From positions 39,889,303 through 39,953,302 of the forward strand of contig NC_091935.1 of NCBI RefSeq assembly GCF_041260155.1: a stretch of 64,000 nucleotides of DNA, read 5' to 3'. Every line of letters begins with the position of its first letter. Position 1 is the stretch's first letter. The notes below the pieces were generated by a model, which had not been told where the DNA came from, did no database searches, and saw only the letters and a program-made list of their open reading frames with translations. The translations under genes and the position numbers were made by a program. Origin of the DNA: Ptychodera flava. Lineage: Eukaryota > Hemichordata > Enteropneusta > Ptychoderidae. Below are positions 11,605 through 23,316 of this stretch, one piece after another.

Positions 11605-12545
11605 CAATTCAAAGAAAAGTCAAATTGGACTCCACGAACAGCAAAAATACAAAAACCTGAAAGCTATCTAAAGCTCCTAAACTCGCACTTATAGAGATAC
11701 CCTTTCAAACAAGGAAACAAAACATGTCGCGTGCCCAAAGAATCGCAATAAACCAGCTTGCAAACAGTAGACCAATTACCAGAAAAAAACTTTGACAAGG
11801 GTCGGGTTTTGTCTTTGTCAACACAAAAGATTGCGTACACGAATACGAAAGGCAATTACGCAACACTAAGTATTATACACAACTAGCCAGTGACGACACA
11901 GAACAAACAATAAACAAAGTACACGAACTATTAAACAAAATGTACGAGAACAAACACATCGATCATGATACTTGTAAGTATCTTGATCCAGAAAACATAA
12001 AATCCGTACCCCGCAGTGGTACTTATTGCCTAAAAATTCACAAACCTCGGCAAAATTCTAAAAGACACATTATTCAAAACAAAATTTACTGAAGTAAAGA
12101 AACATAGAACAAACAACTGAACAACCAAACGGACTCACAACGAGACCCAAACATTAATATACTTGCCTCGCTACTCGAAGAGCAAGACCATTAAAATGCA
12201 TTAAAATAATTTTTCACAAACACAAACTAAAGGAAAGAATCTACACTGCGACTGATGAGAAACCACACTCGGGTTTCGAAACGCAAGCGTCAAAGGGCCA
12301 CTCTATCAACTCTGTAACACAATAGGTCCGGCTGCGTCTCGCCATAAGCTTTCCCCACACAAACAAAACATTACCGTACACACTGATCCAAACTTCCCTA
12401 CAAATATCCGAGGCGAAACAAACATTTTTGTTAACACAAACAATCGGATAAGAATGTAGGAACACATTTTTGAAACGAATCAAACACAAACTCGACACAA
12501 AAACATTTTGGATAGTTAGGTGGGAGCCTCTTTCACACTTTTTAC
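11605..12545 (+). pseudogene. Penelope-like retroelement fragment, left copy
   Basis: The plus strand translates in broken frames to the N-terminal part of a Penelope-like reverse transcriptase. It includes a YVHECERQLR-like stretch near 11840 and a GTYCLKIHKP block near 12020-12050 that corresponds to the YLLPKIHK motif of these elements. About 200 bases later the sequence passes directly into a hammerhead-bearing non-coding segment, so the catalytic RT core and the GIY-YIG endonuclease are missing. A near-identical copy lies at 14668-15590 in the opposite orientation with the same junction. Stops and frameshifts make it non-functional as a protein gene. Confidence 0.65.
12252..12291 (+). 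ncRNA. Hammerhead ribozyme core (Penelope-like type), plus strand
   Basis: CTGATGA (12252-12258) is followed by stem II, in which 12259-12264 pairs with 12272-12277 across a seven-base loop. Then come the core GAAA (12278-12281), a minimal stem III (ACGC/GCGT around a two-base loop) and the GTC cleavage triplet ending at 12291. All core positions I can check fit the hammerhead consensus. Short-stem-III hammerheads are known from Penelope-like elements, which fits the adjoining RT fragment. Stem I is only weakly paired here, so self-cleavage as a monomer is uncertain. Confidence 0.75.
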
Positions 12546-12654
12546 ATTCATTGCTCTTGTGTGGGGGGTTGTCAACCTGATGTAATCGCAAATCCTCAGA
12601 TTTCAATCTGATATAAGTATGTACGTAAACAAGAAAAGTAAACTCATGAATTTT

Positions 12655-12714
12655 AATAGACGGGGTGGCTAAGACCAATTTCAAGCGAGATTGGTCTCAG
12701 CCACCCCGTCTAAT
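12655..12714. repeat. Perfect-looking hairpin (inverted repeat)
   Basis: Arms of about 25 bases carry TAGACGGGGTGGCT and AGCCACCCCGTCTA, plus matching GACCAAT and ATTGGTC blocks, around a loop of about ten bases. It sits just beyond the part of the left Penelope-like copy that is shared with the right copy. It may be a tiny foldback element. No target duplication is evident. Confidence 0.7.
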
Positions 12715-12715
12715 A

Positions 12716-13740
12716 TGCCGTTCATACACAGGCCATTGAAACGTCTCTGAAACGGTTCTGGGCCAATACTGACACAGAAAGTTATGTGTGGACACTCCGA
12801 AGTGGTTCTGAAGCGTTTCAGATTTGAGACGGTTTAGTCGGCCCGACCAGAGCCGTTGTAGGGATTAACTCTATCCGCAAATCGCTGTGTGGACAGACTG
12901 AGCCGCTTCAGAAGCGTTTCAAACGCCCTCACGCGACAGGTATTTGTAACATAAAACAAACAACAACCAATATACAATATTCACTTTTGCCATGGCTGCC
13001 GAACACAGTACTACATCTCGCGGTATACTGGTCCGACGAAGAGATAAGCTTGCTACCAAAAACCCTATCAATTCGACCAGAAAAAATAATTACAATTTGA
13101 AAAACGTCGAATTAATAGGAAATTAAAACTGCCGAAATAATTTAGTGGTCGAATGAATTTAATTTGGAACGACGAGGATGAAATTTAAGCGAGACATGTT
13201 TGCCATGTTGAGACTGCTTCAAAGCATGGACTGAAATTTTGTGAGGTCGACAAATTAAGTAACAAAAAACCTCAAACGCACGTTGGTGTCACATCAAAAT
13301 CAAAGTGGCCGCGATTACAGACGGAACAATCTGTGACACTGCCACCGGCCGCTCGACGGACGACACGTAAGTTGACATCGTGTGCCAGCCCTTGGAAATA
13401 TATTGTAACTCCTTGACAGGCAGATGAGATTGTCTTATAGCGTTTGATGCATTGAAAGTTTGTAAAAATAATAAAAAATGACATCACCGATCATAAGAAA
13501 TGTGGTGTTGAAGATAATAGTTTTTAAAAGAAGACTATGACGACCATATTTCTGTAAGTATTATCTAACTTTAGAAAACCAACATCTAAAGATTTACTTC
13601 AACCAACACTTTTGGATTTGTTCTACTCTTTATTATAAGATTAGTCGAATTTCTGGAAAGTAGGTGTACATTTTCGATGTCTGTGTATCGTCTACACCGA
13701 AGTCATATCCGAAAGAGTATAATCAGTTCGCGACAGCGTA
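12716..13740. other. No supported gene
   Basis: At 12730-12930 several diverged CTGAAACGGTTCTG and GAAGCGTTTCA-like blocks occur in both orientations, which suggests a decayed DNA transposon end. The rest shows nothing I can support. Confidence 0.4.
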
Positions 13741-13744
13741 AACC

Positions 13745-13794
<50 letters not shown>

Positions 13795-13813
13795 CTCTCT
13801 TTCTCTCTCTCTC
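13745..13813. repeat. (CT)n microsatellite
   Basis: An almost pure CT dinucleotide run with a few interruptions. Confidence 0.95.
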
Positions 13814-14667
13814 CGGCATTTCAATGTTTTATATTGTCGACATTTATATATCAGTCTGAAGTTTCAGGTCACTGCTCAATGCAAGTAGTTGATGTCAATT
13901 TTTCCGTATCGGGCATGGTCTCTATCGTCACTCTAATCGTTAGTGTTTTCCTGTTATATTCCATATCAAACTCAAAACACAACGTGAACAACGCTGATAA
14001 TATATTGCATCTTTCGTATCGAAAACCGGTAAAGTTCGTAACTGGTGACATGTCACGGCCTGGAGTGGAGAAAGTTCATCACCATCGATCGAATGTCCGT
14101 GACGCTTTTGCTTCCAAATAGACATATTGAAATGCACAGGGAACTTCGCGGTATGGCAATTATATGAATTTTACCGTGAAGAAAGTCTGTGACTTTAAAC
14201 TGGCCGTACAACCAACAATAAACATGGCAGAGCAATGATACCGATTTCAGAGACTTCGATTTTTTTTTCATTGCGACCTCGACCGCTGGTGAGAGCGAGT
14301 CGTCTATTTTTTTCCCACTGGCTATTTGGCTTTGAATTTTCAATTGCCATCATGTGCTAAGTTAAAGCTAAAAACAAGACGGGCGTTCTCTGTAAATCAA
14401 TAAGCCTTTTGAATATGAAAAAATCGGACATCTGAACCTCAACACGCAGCTTGAAAGTTGTTCTCCGAATCAGGACAGGGACATCGGCCCGGGACATCGG
14501 TGAGGCCGGATTTCACGTAGTAGCTATGGAAACCGACGGCTCATTCGTTGTAAGAAACCATGCGATGTACGCTCCCTTGGGCCGTGGAATTTCGCCGTAT
14601 CGCCTCTACAGACTACACTATTACCTAACCATGCAATAAACAATCACACGATAGTTCAGTAACATGT
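13814..14667. other. No supported gene
   Basis: Several overlapping open frames on both strands (for example 13834-14121 and 14053-14343) show no domain or repeat similarity. This stretch separates the two inverted Penelope-like copies. Confidence 0.4.
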
Positions 14668-16085
14668 ATAAAGTGTGAAAGAGGCTCCCCACCTAACTAT
14701 CCAAAATGTTTTTGTGTCGAGTTTGTGTTTGATTTGTTTCAAAAATGTGTTCCTACATTCTTATCCGATTGTTTGTGTTAATAAAAAATGTTTGTTTCGC
14801 CTCGGATATTTGTAGGGAAGTTTGGATTAGTGTGTACGGTAATGTATTGTTTGTGTGGGGAAAGCTTATGGCGAGACGCAGCCGGACCTATGGTGTTACA
14901 ATGTTGATAGAGTGGCCCTTTGACGCTTGCGTTTCGAAACCCGAGTGTGGTTTCTCATCAGTCGCAGTGTAGATTCTTTCCTTAGTTTGTGTTTGTGAAA
15001 ATTTATTTTAATGCATTTTAGTGGTCTTGCTCTTCGAGTAGCGAGGCAAGTATATTAATTTTTGGATCTCGTTGTGAATCCGTTTGGTGGTTCGGTTTGT
15101 TTGTTCTATGTTTCTTTACTTCTGTAAATTTTGTTTTTGACTAGTGTGTCTTTTAGATTTTTCGGAGGTTTGTGATTTTTTGGGCAATAAGTACCACTGC
15201 GGGGTACGGATTTTTATGTTTAATGGATCAAGACACTTCTACGTATCATGATCGATGTGTTTGTTGTCGTACATTTTGTTGAATAGTTCGTGTACTTTGT
15301 TTATTGTTTGTTCTGTGTCGTCACTGTCTTGTTGTGTGTAATACTGAATGTTTCGTAATTGCCTTTCGCATTCGTGTACGTAATCTTTTGTGTTGACAAT
15401 GACGATACCCCTACCCTTGTCGAAGGGTTTTTATGGTAATTTGTCTATTGTTTGCAAGCTGGTTTATCGCGATTCTTTGGGCACGCGAAATGATTTGTTT
15501 CCTTGTTTGAAAGGGTATCTCTAGAAGTGCGAGTTTAGCAGCTTCAGATAGCTTTCAAGTTTTTGTTTTTGGTGTTGTTCGTGGAGTCCAATTTGACTTT
15601 TCTTCGAATGGGTGTTTATTTATTGTTTTTTTCGGTAGTTCTCTTTTTGGAGAATTTGGTGGCCCTGAAAAGGGCCGTTTGGTATGGGTTTTTGTTTAAC
15701 TCTTGGTGCGTTTGTTTCGGCGATGTGCCTTGTTTATGCTTCTTTTTGCTGATTCGATGTGCTTGGTGAGTAGCTGTTTTGCCTTTTTCTTCTCACCAGC
15801 GTCGCTGATTTCGTTGATTGTATCGTTGGCTGCCTGGATCGTGTTGTCGATTCGTGTGTTGTTTTCCTCCTGATGCAGTGGGAGATAGTTGTTGATTGAC
15901 TCAACAAATTTAAAAACACTGTGTCTATTTTGTTGACGCCACTTTGTTGTAAGAGCTTCGTCTGGTTTATGGCCCGGTAGTTGTGCTCTTACGTTGAATT
16001 GCAAGCTTCGTGGGACCACTATTTCTTGCAGACAACTATGGATTGATGCCAGTTGTTGTTCGATGTTGTGTTGGTTTATGTACAT
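14668..16085 (-). pseudogene. Penelope-like retroelement fragment, right copy (inverted)
   Basis: Nucleotides 14668-15590 are the reverse complement of 11605-12545 with roughly 90-95 percent identity by eye, including the hammerhead and the same RT/non-coding junction. This copy extends further upstream in the element sense. The minus-strand frame 15696-16085 (129 codons) is basic and glutamine-rich and probably represents the N-terminal region of the Penelope-like ORF. Between 15700 and 15000, broken frames give an IKPLDKG-like block, a YVHECERQLR block and a LLPKIHKP-like block. The RT catalytic core and GIY-YIG domain are absent. Confidence 0.6.
14922..14961 (-). ncRNA. Hammerhead ribozyme core (Penelope-like type), minus strand
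   Basis: This is the exact reverse complement of the 40-base core at 12252-12291: CTGATGA, six-pair stem II, GAAA, short stem III and GTC cleavage triplet are all intact. Neighbouring protein-coding sequence has diverged between the copies, so retention of every core base is notable. Confidence 0.75.
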
Positions 16086-16254
16086 TTGTTGAAGCAGGTT
16101 TCTTGTTTTTTCATGTGGCTGAAGATTTCGTTGCTGACACGATCTGTGGTGGTACTAGGGTTTGAGAATGTTAAAATTGGTGACTTACTGCTGATGTTTC
16201 TGCAGTACAGCTGAGTTGCTGGGATGAGGGTCGGGTCTCCGTTTTTTGTATACA

Positions 16255-16640
16255 CTACTGTTTATGTAGCAGAAAAACGCCTCCACCCTATTATTATGAC
16301 TGTGCTTCTTGCGATACATTTTTGTATCCTGAGAAGCACAATGTAAAAAGACATGAAAATCAAGAAATTGCACCATTTTAACTCAACTCACTGATCACAT
16401 TGTCTCAGATTTCATTTAGAAAATATAAATTTTCATGTATAGATCACTGTTTATCTAGAAAAACTCCTTCACCCTTTTTCTATTACGACTGTGCTTCGAA
16501 TTCTTGTCCTACATATTTTGTATCATTAGAAGCACACTGTAAAAAATCTGAAAATAAAGAAATTGCAACATTTTAACTCAACTCACTTATGAAATGCTCT
16601 CAGATTTCATTACAAAAAGTGAATTGTCTTGTATAGACCA
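16255..16640. repeat. Two tandem units of about 190 bp
   Basis: Both units contain, in order, CACTG or CACTACTG followed by TTTATGTAG or TTTATCTAG, ACTGTGCTTC, AGAAGCACA, a GAAATTGCA block, TTTTAACTCAACTCACT and CTCAGATTTCATT. No coding content was seen. Confidence 0.75.
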
Positions 16641-16959
16641 CTCGAGTGAGTAGTATTCCTCGAGCTCTCAATTTCCAGGTATTCCTTAAGTAATTAGTAA
16701 TAATAATCCAATATTCCGACGTTTTGCTTTTTAATTTAATTCAGTAATTCATGATGAGCAGATTTGGAGGAACCCGTTTGAGATGTGTTCGTCAACCGCT
16801 CAGTTGTCCGGAATTCTTCGAAACGGTTGAGTTATCTGGATAAGAGCTTAGTGTCCGATGTAAACCCATTGTAAATAGAACTGGTAATTACACAAGAGCG
16901 CGTTCCACTTCCGGGATGGTGCATTCTTATCTGAATCATGCGATTTCATATTATAGATT

Positions 16960-17300
16960 AATTAAGGCAGAACACGCCTCTTGGTAGGATATCCGGTCTT
17001 CCAAGGTTTTACAATAGTTTTCTGATCTACTGCTTGTGTGGGTTCATTTTGAAACTCTTGATTTAATTAGTTTTTTTATTGAGAAAATCAAAAATTTCAC
17101 TTTTCCTTCACCATAGAATTAACACCTGGATTGCGGCCATTTTGAATTTCAAATACCGGTTTCTATGACACCGCAATTTGCCCAGTAACCTCCGATTGTT
17201 TTGTTGATTTTGAAGGAGTATGGTTGAAAGATTTCTTGAGGAAAGATTGAGCAAAAGTGAGTCTGTCAATTTCGAGGTGATAGACTGTACACTTGGACGT
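16960..17300. repeat. Dispersed repeat related to 8.73-9.06 kb and to 3.14-3.26 plus 4.62-4.72 kb
   Basis: Shared blocks in the same order are TTTTACAAT, TGATCTAC, GGCCATTTTGAATTT, AAATACCGG or AAATATCGG and GAGCAAAAGTG. At 3.27 kb the same repeat is split by the TIR element. It carries no gene. Confidence 0.55.
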
Positions 17301-18980
17301 AGTACATGTAATAGTGCTCCACAGACCTGCGCACTGATACGCAATATTAGTGGTTGAGTAAGTACCGTATGACACGCAAGAAGTAGTAGAATTTTTAGAT
17401 TTCATCAACGACAGAAATTAATAGTTCAAAACTGACAACTTTGAGTGAACAAAGACTTGGTGGACTTGCGAATTTGATTCGGTTTTACTGCGTTGGCTTC
17501 TAAAGTGAATGACGAAACCTGAAAGAGCATTCACAGGCCTGTGTAATGCGATCAAAAGGATATTGTAGATATAGTCGAGGAGAGAATAACTATGGGCGCT
17601 ACGCAAGGAAGGATTTGCGAGAGAACAGTTTTCTTTTTACGACAAGACACAAAAAAGCCTATTTTTTCACCCAATCACTGCATTCAAAAGCCACAATAGA
17701 GGCCAATTTTCACATTTCGTATTCGAAACGTTTCTCTTGTGCAGATATTAATAACGTCATTTGTATAAGATAAATACCACTCATGAGCTCAATGCCGCAA
17801 ACCAAAATCTCACATTCAGAGGCTTTGTACAACAGTTAACGTTTTGAACAAAAACACTGAAACCATGAAACCATCGTCTAAAAATTAATATGCTGCTTTT
17901 CACAGCAATTTAATTTAGCTGCGATAATTGTAGCGCTTGGGCCGTGCGCCGGCTTCTTCTGCCGTGTTGGCTGTGTATGGGCTGTGTGGCACTGGCCCTG
18001 AATTTCCGCAATTTAGTCCAATTACAAGTACACAGTTCTGCTTAACTTGTTATCGTTATTTATGGTGAATGTCCTCAATTCCTGATTCCCGCAATAGTAA
18101 TTTTTGTTGACACAGAGAGAGAGGCTGACACATATATTATACAGTCAGCCTTTCGACAGGAGTAGTGGCAGATTGACAAATATTGTAAAAGATCGATTTT
18201 GGTTCTTCGGCCCGGTCTGCACTTTAACCGACGGAACTCTGCCCGAGTGTCACTCTAAGGTCTTAACAATTCCACGTGTTCGCTCACAATCTTGTCACTA
18301 TATTCACCCTCACTTATCTCCGTAAGGAACTGACTCTGTCGAAAAAAATATTTTTCCCCTATATTTCAGAAATGATACTGAGCACTGACTGTCAGACTTT
18401 AGTCAGAAAATGGTCACCAATAATTGTAAAACATTGAGGCTAGAAATAATTTAGCCATTTGCTGTGTCGAATCTGCTCAAATCTGCTTGAATTTCAACGA
18501 TTTGACTGCATGACTTGTGCAGTTCGTATACGATACTCTTTCGATCATTTTGTGAGATGAACATTGATATTAAACAGCAAGCAAACAGAAAGCGTCTAAC
18601 TGTATTTTAAACGCGATTAATTGTTTTTGCCCTGAATTGATACTGCATTTTTCATAAAATAAAACTATAATTTTGTAAAAGTCTGGAGCAGGCGTTGAAA
18701 TATTTTCAACTGCTACATTTGGAAAGACCCTCTTCACACTCTTCTGTAATATGTAATATATTAACACTGATGTTGGGGATTTAACACTGTTTTCCTTGTT
18801 AGATTTTTGGGGGTCACAAAAATGGCAGTGTTCATTTAAGCTACCATGCCTTACTATTCACTATATATCTTATAGGAAACAAACGACCTCAACGTCTTCC
18901 CACAGCAAAAGTTTGAGCAGATAAGAGGGATTTATTGAGATTGTATCGAGATTCTTCAAAAGAGAGAAACGAGTATGGCT
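17301..18980. other. No supported gene
   Basis: Low-complexity AT-rich sequence with a GC-richer patch near 17930-18000. No exon, RNA gene or repeat boundary could be supported. Confidence 0.4.
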
Positions 18981-18984
18981 TTTT

Positions 18985-19250
18985 AGTCCTCAAGGATGTC
19001 CGGAGGGACCAGTAGTTTTGGTCATGTGCCTGCGGGCGTGCGTGCCTCTGTCACCAAGCATTTCTCAGGCTATTTCTTTCAAGTTGGTACAACAACATTG
19101 ACCTATGTCATTCATATGCATGTCAATTAGTTTCACAATGTGACGCAATATGGTCATTTTGTTATGATTTTTTCAAGTCCGGAGCCGTAACTCAGACACA
19201 TTTTTACCAATATCATTTGTGCAATTCAAAAGTTGAACCACCCAATTCCA
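18985..19250 (+). mobile_element. Fragment of the TAGTCCCC-ended element family
   Basis: It begins TTTTTAGTCCTCAAGGATGTCC, followed by GGTCATGTGCCTGCG. It then continues with TTGGTACAACAACATTGACC, a degenerate version of the 149-bp unit found at 59.9-60.6 and 62.9-63.4 kb. It represents one end of the family seen complete at 34957-36550 and 57020-63462. Confidence 0.6.
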
Positions 19251-19637
19251 CCGAGGTATTTAGTTGTGTATGGCTGTCACTGACATTACTATTACTATTT
19301 GCCATCAATTACTGTCTTCAAATATAGGACTCTGGGGACTGTGTAATCGACGATGACTCGTTAATTTTAAATTACCACACATTTGTGGGTTAGTTTTACA
19401 GCTACAAGAGGTATGCATAGCTGTACGTTTACGGCGACTGACAATGAATTAGCTGCTATATCGAGAAATTACTCACGTATTCAACATTATGCTTAATGTA
19501 CCGAAAGAATGCTATTTCATTTAACTTTGTTAATTTAAAGTTTCTGAATTAAATTATTAATTACTTACCACAAAACCACTGAAGTGTATTTATGGTAATT
19601 TCACTCATTTGAGGGCCTCCCTCTGTCGAGTCAAATG

Positions 19638-19645
19638 TATAAATA
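19638..19645 (+). promoter_or_regulatory. TATA box retained at the decayed BRICHOS copy
   Basis: TATAAATA in a context matching 6728-6735, with AAGCCTCG and TCTGCAGAAGACAAC conserved downstream. The homology to the active copy stops at about 19703, where the sequence jumps into exon 4. Confidence 0.65.
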
Positions 19646-19703
19646 AGCCTCGTACTGGCTGTTGGATAGCACCTTCTGCAGAAGACAACTCAGTAAGTAC
19701 TAA

Positions 19704-21834
19704 GGTAGTCCTATCAAGAACTCAATGATAGTGGGAGAAACTATCGAGCAAGAATGTGAAGGCAAGGATATCTATTGGTTGAAACCAGGACGGGTCACTA
19801 ATACCGGTAAGTACCAATCTAGTTTACTTCAATGACATAGCGAAGTGTGAGGTCAACTTCCATTTGGTAAAAGTCAGGTTAAAGAACGGAGACGAGGCGA
19901 TAAAACTACGCGTCGATCTGGGATTAAATTTTCCTTGTAAACTTTTAGAAAAGTGCCCAGATACTAAGAACATAAAGATACATTTTTCAACTTATATTAT
20001 AATTGTATTAAATGATTTCGGCGACAAGAGCAGCAACAAAGACGAGCAATTGCTTTGTGCATTGTCTGTACTTCGAAGGGTCAAGGTATTCGGATCGAAT
20101 TGCAAATACACGTAAAATACGGGGGGGGGGGCACCAAGTGGTTACGACAGAGGGTGTCAAGCTGGCATATCAGAAACAGTTAATGGTTTAAATTTACTTT
20201 TTGTGAGAGAGCTTTGCAAGATCGTCAGAAAGGATAATTTTTACTGTGGGGAGAGGTGGTGAGTAAATCTGCACGAGAAACGAAAAGTTCACTTTAGGTA
20301 AGTCACTATGCTAGCCTCAGAAAGAAGAAAGTTTATAGGGTGGGCGGTTTGTCAGGACTAAAGTTTTGCTTTCCGAAGAACAAAGAATTTGCCGATGGGA
20401 TATAAAAACATCATTTTAGTAAAGGATGCCAGGCCAGCTTTTATGACAAAAGGAAAGTTAAGCCTTGCAAGTCATGGAGAAAAGAACTTTGTTTTGGGGA
20501 TCAAGAGCGCTAAAAGTGTAGCAAAGAATTAACATTCAAAGAATATCCTACGCTTGAAGTAATTCTATGGTTTGGGAGTTCCTTTGGCGAGGACGGTGGG
20601 TCTCTGCCAGACAAATGTTTTAGTTTTTTCATTGGGAAGGGGACTGGGCTGACCTATCGATGGAAACCTTACTTTCCGAAAGGTCACAAAGTTCGCTCGT
20701 CAGAAAAACGAAGCGTACCTTTACATGAGATTGTTTGGCTGACATTGATGACAAATGTTTTTACTTTACTGAGAATGACGCCCTCTATGTCATAAAAAGT
20801 GAGGTTTTACTCCAGAAGGCGTGATGAGCTGTATGATAGAAGGAAGAAAGGTTTCGGGGCTGAATGAGACAGAAAAGACGAGCTTTATATATCTGTGGGA
20901 AAGAACGAAAATATTAACCTGCATCAATCAGGGCACTTGTCAATGACTAGATTTACGGACTTGAAGCATGAGTCTACGTTGACTTGTTGGGTACCGCAGT
21001 TCATCTTTGATACTTAATCTATTAGAGTTTGCTGTTGAAAACCTTTTAAATTTATCGCCTTGCAGGCAAACTTTTGAAAGTTGTTTTCATATTGATGTAG
21101 ACACCACGGTTAATTACACTCGGTGACGCTTATTGGTGAGATTGACAAACACAAGAACGGCATGCCAAGTGCCAACAAGTTATCATTGTAATGTATGTTT
21201 CAAGAGTCATTCTTACATTATAAACATTACAAATGAAAAATTATTAGAGTTTGGTGTTAACAACCTTTTAAATTTATCGCCTTGCAGGCTTGAAGGGAAA
21301 CTTTTGAAAGTTGTTTTCATATTGATGTAAACACCACGGTTAATTACACTCGGTGACGCTTATTAGTGAGATTGACAAACACAAGATCGACATGCGAAGT
21401 GCCAACAAGTTATCATTTGTAATGTATGTTTCAAGAGTCATTCTTAAATTATAAACAACAGTAGCTCAGTATTTATCTCTGTTGGTACGAGTTTGAGGTA
21501 AATGAATACTTGAACAATCACTTGGCCTACTCACACCTATTTTGAATTGCAGCTGATCAGAAGACAATTCTTAAACTGTCTACGCCTATGTTACCATGTA
21601 AAATTTCTTCGTACGTTTAACTATTCGTGTTGTTTTTAAATTAGAAATTTAAAAACAATTAATGTTTATCTTATTTCAGGTTCACCTGTCAAACGGGATC
21701 GTTGCTGGCAAGTCTGTGTGGCATCTGTCTGTGTACAGTTTGTGACTCACACAAAGAAGACCGGCGTTCTTCCTGAAAGTCTTCCTTGCAATCTCCATTT
21801 TATTGAGTTTATTGCGATGTCATGTAACTTATGA
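19704..21834 (+). pseudogene. Truncated second copy of the BRICHOS-peptide gene
   Basis: Two exons remain, homologous to exons 4 and 5 of the gene at 6823-9887: 19704-19806 and 21680-21834, with GT-AG borders and matching phase 1. About 1.5 kb corresponding to exon 1 to early exon 4 is deleted, removing the signal peptide, the conserved Asp and the first BRICHOS Cys. A stop (TAA, 19701-19703) precedes the first exon in frame. The second conserved Cys (QECEGK) survives. The hairpin exon contains a KR dibasic pair followed by C-x3-C-x4-C. A net one-base shift then replaces the fourth Cys by a long tail that reaches TGA at 21832. The poly(A) signal is mutated. A short leaderless product from an internal ATG is possible but unlikely to be secreted. 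Confidence 0.8.
21021..21460. repeat. Tandem duplication of about 222 bp inside the decayed copy's intron
   Basis: ATTAGAGTTTG, CCTTTTAAATTTATCGCC, GTTGTTTTCATATTGATGTA and GGTTAATTACACTCGGTGAC occur twice in the same order. The active gene's intron 4 has one diverged equivalent near 9505 (GATTAATTACACTCAGTAAC). Confidence 0.75.
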
Positions 21835-22390
21835 TGTGAAGGTAAATACAAGATATATTATAGCATAATGAATTGTGTGTGTGTGTGTGATTGTTATCTG
21901 TCACAGATTAACCTACCATCGTGACAGCCTGAGAATGACGGGGTTTGGACTTCGACATGAAAACATTACGTCTGACAGCACATTCAACACAGTGGCATCA
22001 CACACTTTTCCTGGAGAAAAAATGTGCAGTGATATAAAATACCCATCAGTTGTCGGTTGATTTTTAAAAGTTATAAATGATCACGCAATGTATGATAAAG
22101 ACAAGAAAGTTTAGTAATTATGCCACTGTGTAAGTGCATCAAGCGTATAGGTTCGATCTGATCAGTCGCCGATAAAATACTGGAAGAAATAGATGCTGCG
22201 AATGAAGATTATAGCAGTTTAATAACCATGGCAGAAGGACCAACTTGTTTTAAAGCAGTGCGTGGTAAATATGTGCAGCGTGGCATATAAAAGTTTACGA
22301 GAAGAGGTGCAGAAGACATGGCAAAATGATGAAGTTTTCGACAACAAGTACTGTCAAGTCCCCCTACAAACATGTTCTCTCCCCGTACAG

Positions 22391-23240
22391 ATATACAGTC
22401 AGCAGCAAGGTGTTATGAATTCAAAACTTGCTAACTTTGGTCAAATGACAGATCCGAGTCAATTCTTTGTTATGTCGACGACAGACAATGGATGGGATCT
22501 CTCCCGATGAATAAAATATGGACTCGACTTTGCAGTCTTAACTTTTTGATCTCTCTTTCATCATGATGTCAGAGCAGCCTGAATACGAATCATCATTTCT
22601 TGCTTGTGAATGTCCGTGTCCTGTCCCAATCTTTCACGTGAACGTATATGTGACAAAAGTGCGAATTTCAAGCTTATGTTTTTCCAAAAGTTTGTTTTGA
22701 ATGGGGGATACTGGTTACTGGCTTCAGAGATGGTTGCATGCTGTGGATCCCCCAACCAAATGACGCGAATGATCCCTACCCTCTCCCCCTCCCCGCAGCA
22801 GCCAGCTACCTTCTCAGCTTATTCCCTCAATAGAGCATTTGAAACATCGTTTATGGATACGGTGTTCTTAGATATAGTCCTATAGACAGTTGTCAAGGTA
22901 TTCCTATCAACAGTGGTTAGGAAAACTTTGCTTTAAGACAAATTTTTAGAAAATCAAAACAGTCAAGCTATTTTTATTTTTCTTTCGGTAATTGCGCAGA
23001 ATCAAACAAAAATGGTCAAGGTAGACTTTGCATCCACGACAGATTTTTAGAAAATGAAAATAGTCAAAATATTTTCATTTTTCTTTCGGTAATACTGGCG
23101 CAGATTCATATTCGGAAAACAAAGAGGGCAATCATGGCATGGAATGTCATAAAAAATCACTGTTGTATGGCGCACCAGTTTGAATTTCAAGTTTTGGTAG
23201 TCTTGGCGACTTTGTAAGTATCATCAAAGTCGGCAACCTA
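22391..23240. other. No supported gene
   Basis: Short direct repeats occur near 22920-23090 (two copies of an AGTCAA-x-ATATTT-like stretch with TTTCTTTCGGTAAT). No coding evidence was seen. Confidence 0.45.
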
Positions 23241-23242
23241 CT

Positions 23243-23243
<1 letters not shown>

Positions 23244-23313
<70 letters not shown>
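23244..23313. repeat. (TA)n microsatellite
   Basis: A pure TA dinucleotide run of about 70 bases. Confidence 0.97.

Positions 23314-23316
<3 letters not shown>

Noticed and set aside
12241..12684. 147-codon minus-strand frame, repeated as 14745-14972 on the plus strand
   Set aside because: It is the antisense of the Penelope-like hammerhead segment; conservation comes from the repeat.
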